Shown here: positions 45,501 through 46,047 of the stretch, piece after piece
Layout of the letters: each line of letters begins with the position of its first letter
Numbering within the stretch: position 1 is the stretch's first letter
Assembly (NCBI GenBank): GCA_021796535.1
Contig: JAKABW010000014.1
Location: forward strand, 1 to 46,047
DNA: 46,047 bases
Origin: Actinomycetes bacterium
GTDB lineage: Bacteria; Actinomycetota; Acidimicrobiia; Acidimicrobiales; Bog-793
Direction of reading: 5' to 3'
Program-made: the position numbers and the translations under genes
The notes under the pieces: generated by a model
The model's database searches: none
What the model saw: only the letters and a program-made list of their open reading frames with translations
What the model was told of the DNA's origin: nothing

Positions 45501-46047
45501 CTTGAAGATGGCAAAGACCCTGTAGACCAGTTCCCGGAATTGGACCAATCTGAATTTACAGCACCAGTCCACGATATGGTGCAGTTAAAGGATTTCACCG
45601 TAATCGAAAGAGTTTCTGTATTTGATGTTCCAGAAGATGTAGTTACGCTTACAGAAGCATTTGTCCCAGGGTCTACGGCCCACTCACCTGATCCAGAAGG
45701 TGTAGGAACTGTAAAAGTAATGGACGTATTAGACCATGTATCTACAGTAAATGTAGCAGCGTTACCTGGTGCACCCCAGTTGATACCGTTATCTCCGAAA
45801 TGTACATACGAACCTGATGATTGGTTGGCACCAAAGTTATCTCCCGTAATCGTTACTTGAGTACCAGCAGATGCCGATGTTAGAGAAAGAGAAGTTATAG
45901 AAGGTGATGTTCCGGAGGATGTAATCGAAAGAGTTTCTGTATTTGATGTTCCAGAAGATGTAGTTACGCTTACAGAAGCATTTGTCCCAGGGTCTACGGC
46001 CCACTCACCTGATCCAGAAGGTGTAGGAACTGTAAAAGTAATGGACG
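39584..46047 (-). CDS. Giant RHS/YD-repeat protein with IPT/TIG and beta-solenoid repeats, 5'-truncated by window edge
   Basis: A GTG lies at 45598, but the frame stays open upstream to the edge, so the true start is outside. At least 2150 residues are encoded. In order of translation: two IPT/TIG-like repeats (about 45600-46047, with AGTQVTITGDNFG); a WTGAVNSDWSNSGNW segment followed by about three and a half beta-solenoid repeats of 227-230 residues (43380-45560); a DUF6531-like entry (PVNTDTGAYS, about 43000); about 36 YD repeats of 20-22 residues (40480-42690); an RHS core (GSFLSEDPL, then DLSG at 40025-40036); and a Gly-rich tip of about 146 residues. Such proteins are secreted or surface toxins or adhesins. 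The usual DPxG cleavage motif is DLSG here. Confidence 0.9.
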   Translation of the reverse strand, partial: SITFTVPTPSGSGEWAVDPGTNASVSVTTSSGTSNTETLSITSSGTSPSITSLSLTSASAGTQVTITGDNFGANQSSGSYVHFGDNGINWGAPGNAATFTVDTWSNTSITFTVPTPSGSGEWAVDPGTNASVSVTTSSGTSNTETLSITVKSFNCTISWTGAVNSDWSNSGNWSTGSLPSSSDNVCIPTGSANEPVVLETGQQITINSLANNGSLDLNSSLDINNGNSVNNGLAAIGSGTSIVIAPGASFVNNGSLKLSSGASVAPRYGISSSVTSSGTAMAAVPGGVFTNKGTITVEATTSNPASLGPEECGINNGLYYTITCYTVGNGVNNEGTINVVSGTLDLGGFPLQYDSLDTSTILGSPSTIDSGATLNVSSGAVLDIVTIAVLDSGGILSSSGSVVVNGDYGGVSGDFIVDQSLAIPTLTVNGTLAGSANVAVSSLLNINYGTLDTSGTTTIDNGAVATFQRYTSLNAGILINDGLAAIESGSISIAPGASFVNNGSLKLTPGASVGPQYGDSSSFTSSGTAIAAVPGGVFTNKGTITVEATTANPASLGYSSNGNGVNNEGTINVVSGTLDLGGSSVQYDSLDTSTILQSPSTIDSGATLNVSSGAVLDIIGTAVLDSGGILSSSGSVVVDGYFIVDQSVAIPTLTVKGTLAGSANVSVSSSLNMDYGTLDTSGTTAIDNGAVTTFQGFPHLNAGILINNGLAAIGGGGSISIAPGASFVNNGSLKLTPGTSVVPQYGDHSYVVASSGTTIAAVPAGVFTNKGTITVEATTSNPAGLGSAYYNYSGVNNEGTINVVSGTLDLGGSSVQYDSLDTSTILQSPSTIDSGATLSVSSGAVLDITGTAVLDSGGILSSSGSVVVDGRFIVDQSVAIPTLTVNGTLVIGQSVVVSSNEYLSNGGTIQLDSETPGQFGKLLISDKADLSYYRLYLQTTYPLSCGMTVVAIQASGIINSWSSIGYNSSLPSGNLQSSLDATTAGVYVYCPPPPVSAAQTAGTGSSIDALNPSVDVAEPVNTDTGAYSTVETDAKLSGNGVPFTFTRSYTSTDTSSGPFGIGWTDSMNVTAIASGANVTVTDGNGQQVIFNLQSNGSYVGPPGTISQLTAISGGGWLLVRHDQTHLTFNSAGQLISEVNRNGIGLSLSYNSAGQLISVTDYEGHVVTFTYNTAGEVASMNFPSNRSVTYSYNSAGQLTTVTDALGGVTTYTYNTAGLLTIITDQNGHRVVENTYNSAGQVISQVNALGKTATFAYDSSTGVTTYTDPDGNVWKYMYVNNVLVEKINPLGGVTSYTYNPNLEIVAVTNPDEYTTLMSYDNSDNMLSEITPLGATKTWTYDSMNDVTSYTDPLGNTTNYTYNAHGNLIKTVLPNGATTTVIRNSTTGMPIAVTDPLGNTTNYSYNSVGQLIKMTSPDGGNTTYSYDSAGRLVSVTNPLGNTTTYTYNTLDELTSVTNSLGDVTTYGYDPVGNKTSITDANGNTTTYSYDAANHLISVTNAEGGVTSYTYNANGNKTSVTDENGNTTTYSYDSAGRLVSVTNPLGNTTTYAYDPVGNRILVTEPDGTTVTTTYNGDNLPTKVSYSDGTPTVTFTYDQDGRKISMTDGTGTTTYTYNSVGNLLSVKAPSGNYAYTYDLDGNVISRTYPDGTTVTYTYNGNGLQASLASGSISATFTYDLANELTGIALPVANGYTETYTYDGAGRVTSVVDQNAGSTLSSYTYSYDPAGNPTSVTINGQLDTYTYDQLNRITNVCYAKSCSGGDIGYSYDPVGNLTAVDQNSSITKYAYNAADQITSATSPTGVINYTYNVNGERTAAGSTAYTWNAAGEMTSLTSGSATTTYLYNGVGTRTSATMGSSTTSYSYDVNNSLPELVLESNGAGLVEREIFGAGKLISISTQSGNYYVGHDALGSVVALTNATGVGEETYTYTPFGERLTTTILNNNAPSIDVAFESQLLDPSGLYSIGARELDPMTGSFLSEDPLMASVMSPAVSPYVYAKDQPTFFEDLSGEHAWPTKSIENGALGALGNAGTAISIGEAGSNLVSNCAGQSYSSNCRVAAMQSGLNISITVAGGAVGSLGGPLGEAAMGVVTGAVSSSADQYIGSTYYGIENAQYYQGSIGQAQNILDSAVGTNVMNTMFPFLSSNSGYSGIAPSK
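41410..41790. repeat. Near-identical ~69-bp repeats among YD units
   Basis: A stretch of about 69 bases centred on GGTTCGTAACAGATACCAAA occurs near 41410 and again near 41721, with one mismatch seen. It encodes the repeated SYDSAGRLVSVTNPLGNTT unit. It marks recent local duplication within the RHS gene. Confidence 0.7.
43391..45380. repeat. Three long tandem beta-solenoid repeats
   Basis: The word AACAGTCAAAGTCGGTATAG recurs at 43391, 44081 and 44762, giving periods of 690 and 681 bases. Between these, long blocks are nearly identical, including the TDSGATL-coding and VNNEGTINVVSGT-coding parts. A fourth, partial unit reaches about 45380. The repeats are in frame and close enough in sequence to indicate recent duplication. 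Confidence 0.85.
45600..46047. repeat. 321-bp-period IPT/TIG repeat with 127 identical bases at window edge
   Basis: Positions 45600-45726 and 45921-46047 are identical over all 127 bases, and the second copy is cut by the window edge. The offset of 321 bases is 107 codons, so it is an in-frame duplication of an IPT/TIG-like domain. More copies are likely outside the window. Confidence 0.88.

Noticed and set aside
39584-45598. Taking the GTG at 45598 as the true start of the RHS gene
   Set aside because: I read every codon from 45599 to the window edge in this frame and found no stop; the upstream part encodes coherent IPT/TIG-like repeats. The GTG is internal.

Overview
The window reads as a chromosomal segment of an actinobacterium (Actinomycetota). 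The grounds are the gene set and its order: a dnaK-grpE-dnaJ-hspR-clpB heat-shock operon with a HAIR-like HspR operator, a polyphosphate-type ROK glucokinase next to a SuhB-type phosphatase, an amt-glnB pair, an iscS-mnmA-ligA run, and a MurA with Asp where most bacteria have the catalytic Cys. Base composition is intermediate rather than strongly GC-rich, so a moderate-GC lineage (for example within Acidimicrobiia) is possible. That placement is inference and was not tested against a database.

Layout. Positions 260-6415 are a minus-strand run: alkaline phosphatase-like hydrolase, PduO-type cobalamin adenosyltransferase, leucyl aminopeptidase, glucokinase, inositol-phosphatase family protein and a zinc-ribbon coiled-coil protein. 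An Rrf2 regulator (6460, plus), a histidine phosphatase (minus) and a group-2-like sigma factor (7852, plus) follow. Positions 8649-10923 hold rluD, lspA and a DksA-like zinc-finger protein with a Lys/Ala-rich tail. Positions 11265-14207 hold a sirohaem nitrite/sulfite reductase preceded by an unusual Rrf2 regulator with a large extra C-terminal domain; a promoter with an inverted repeat lies between them. A LacI regulator (14411, plus) is followed by a gene-free stretch with promoter, perfect 20-bp palindrome and terminator, which looks like an undescribed non-coding RNA unit.

Positions 15935-21758 are ligA, mnmA, a cysteine desulfurase and a membrane-anchored alpha/beta hydrolase. The desulfurase supplies sulfur to MnmA for tRNA thiolation. 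Next come a small membrane protein, galT (plus), murA, an APH-fold kinase, glnB and amt (ammonium uptake and its PII regulator), gpmA, and an ACT-domain protein (plus). Positions 30018-37085 hold a strong terminator, the HspR-controlled promoter and the five-gene chaperone operon. A methyltransferase and a multi-pass membrane protein overlap by 4 bp at 37097-39030.

The last part (about 39000-46047) is accessory in character: lower GC, a decayed coding remnant, and a giant repeat-built RHS/YD protein whose reading frame runs off the right edge. In the order of translation it has IPT/TIG-like repeats, long near-identical beta-solenoid repeats, about 36 YD repeats, an RHS core and a short Gly-rich C-terminal tip. 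It is the most obvious polymorphic-toxin or adhesin candidate, but no intact immunity gene follows it in the window.
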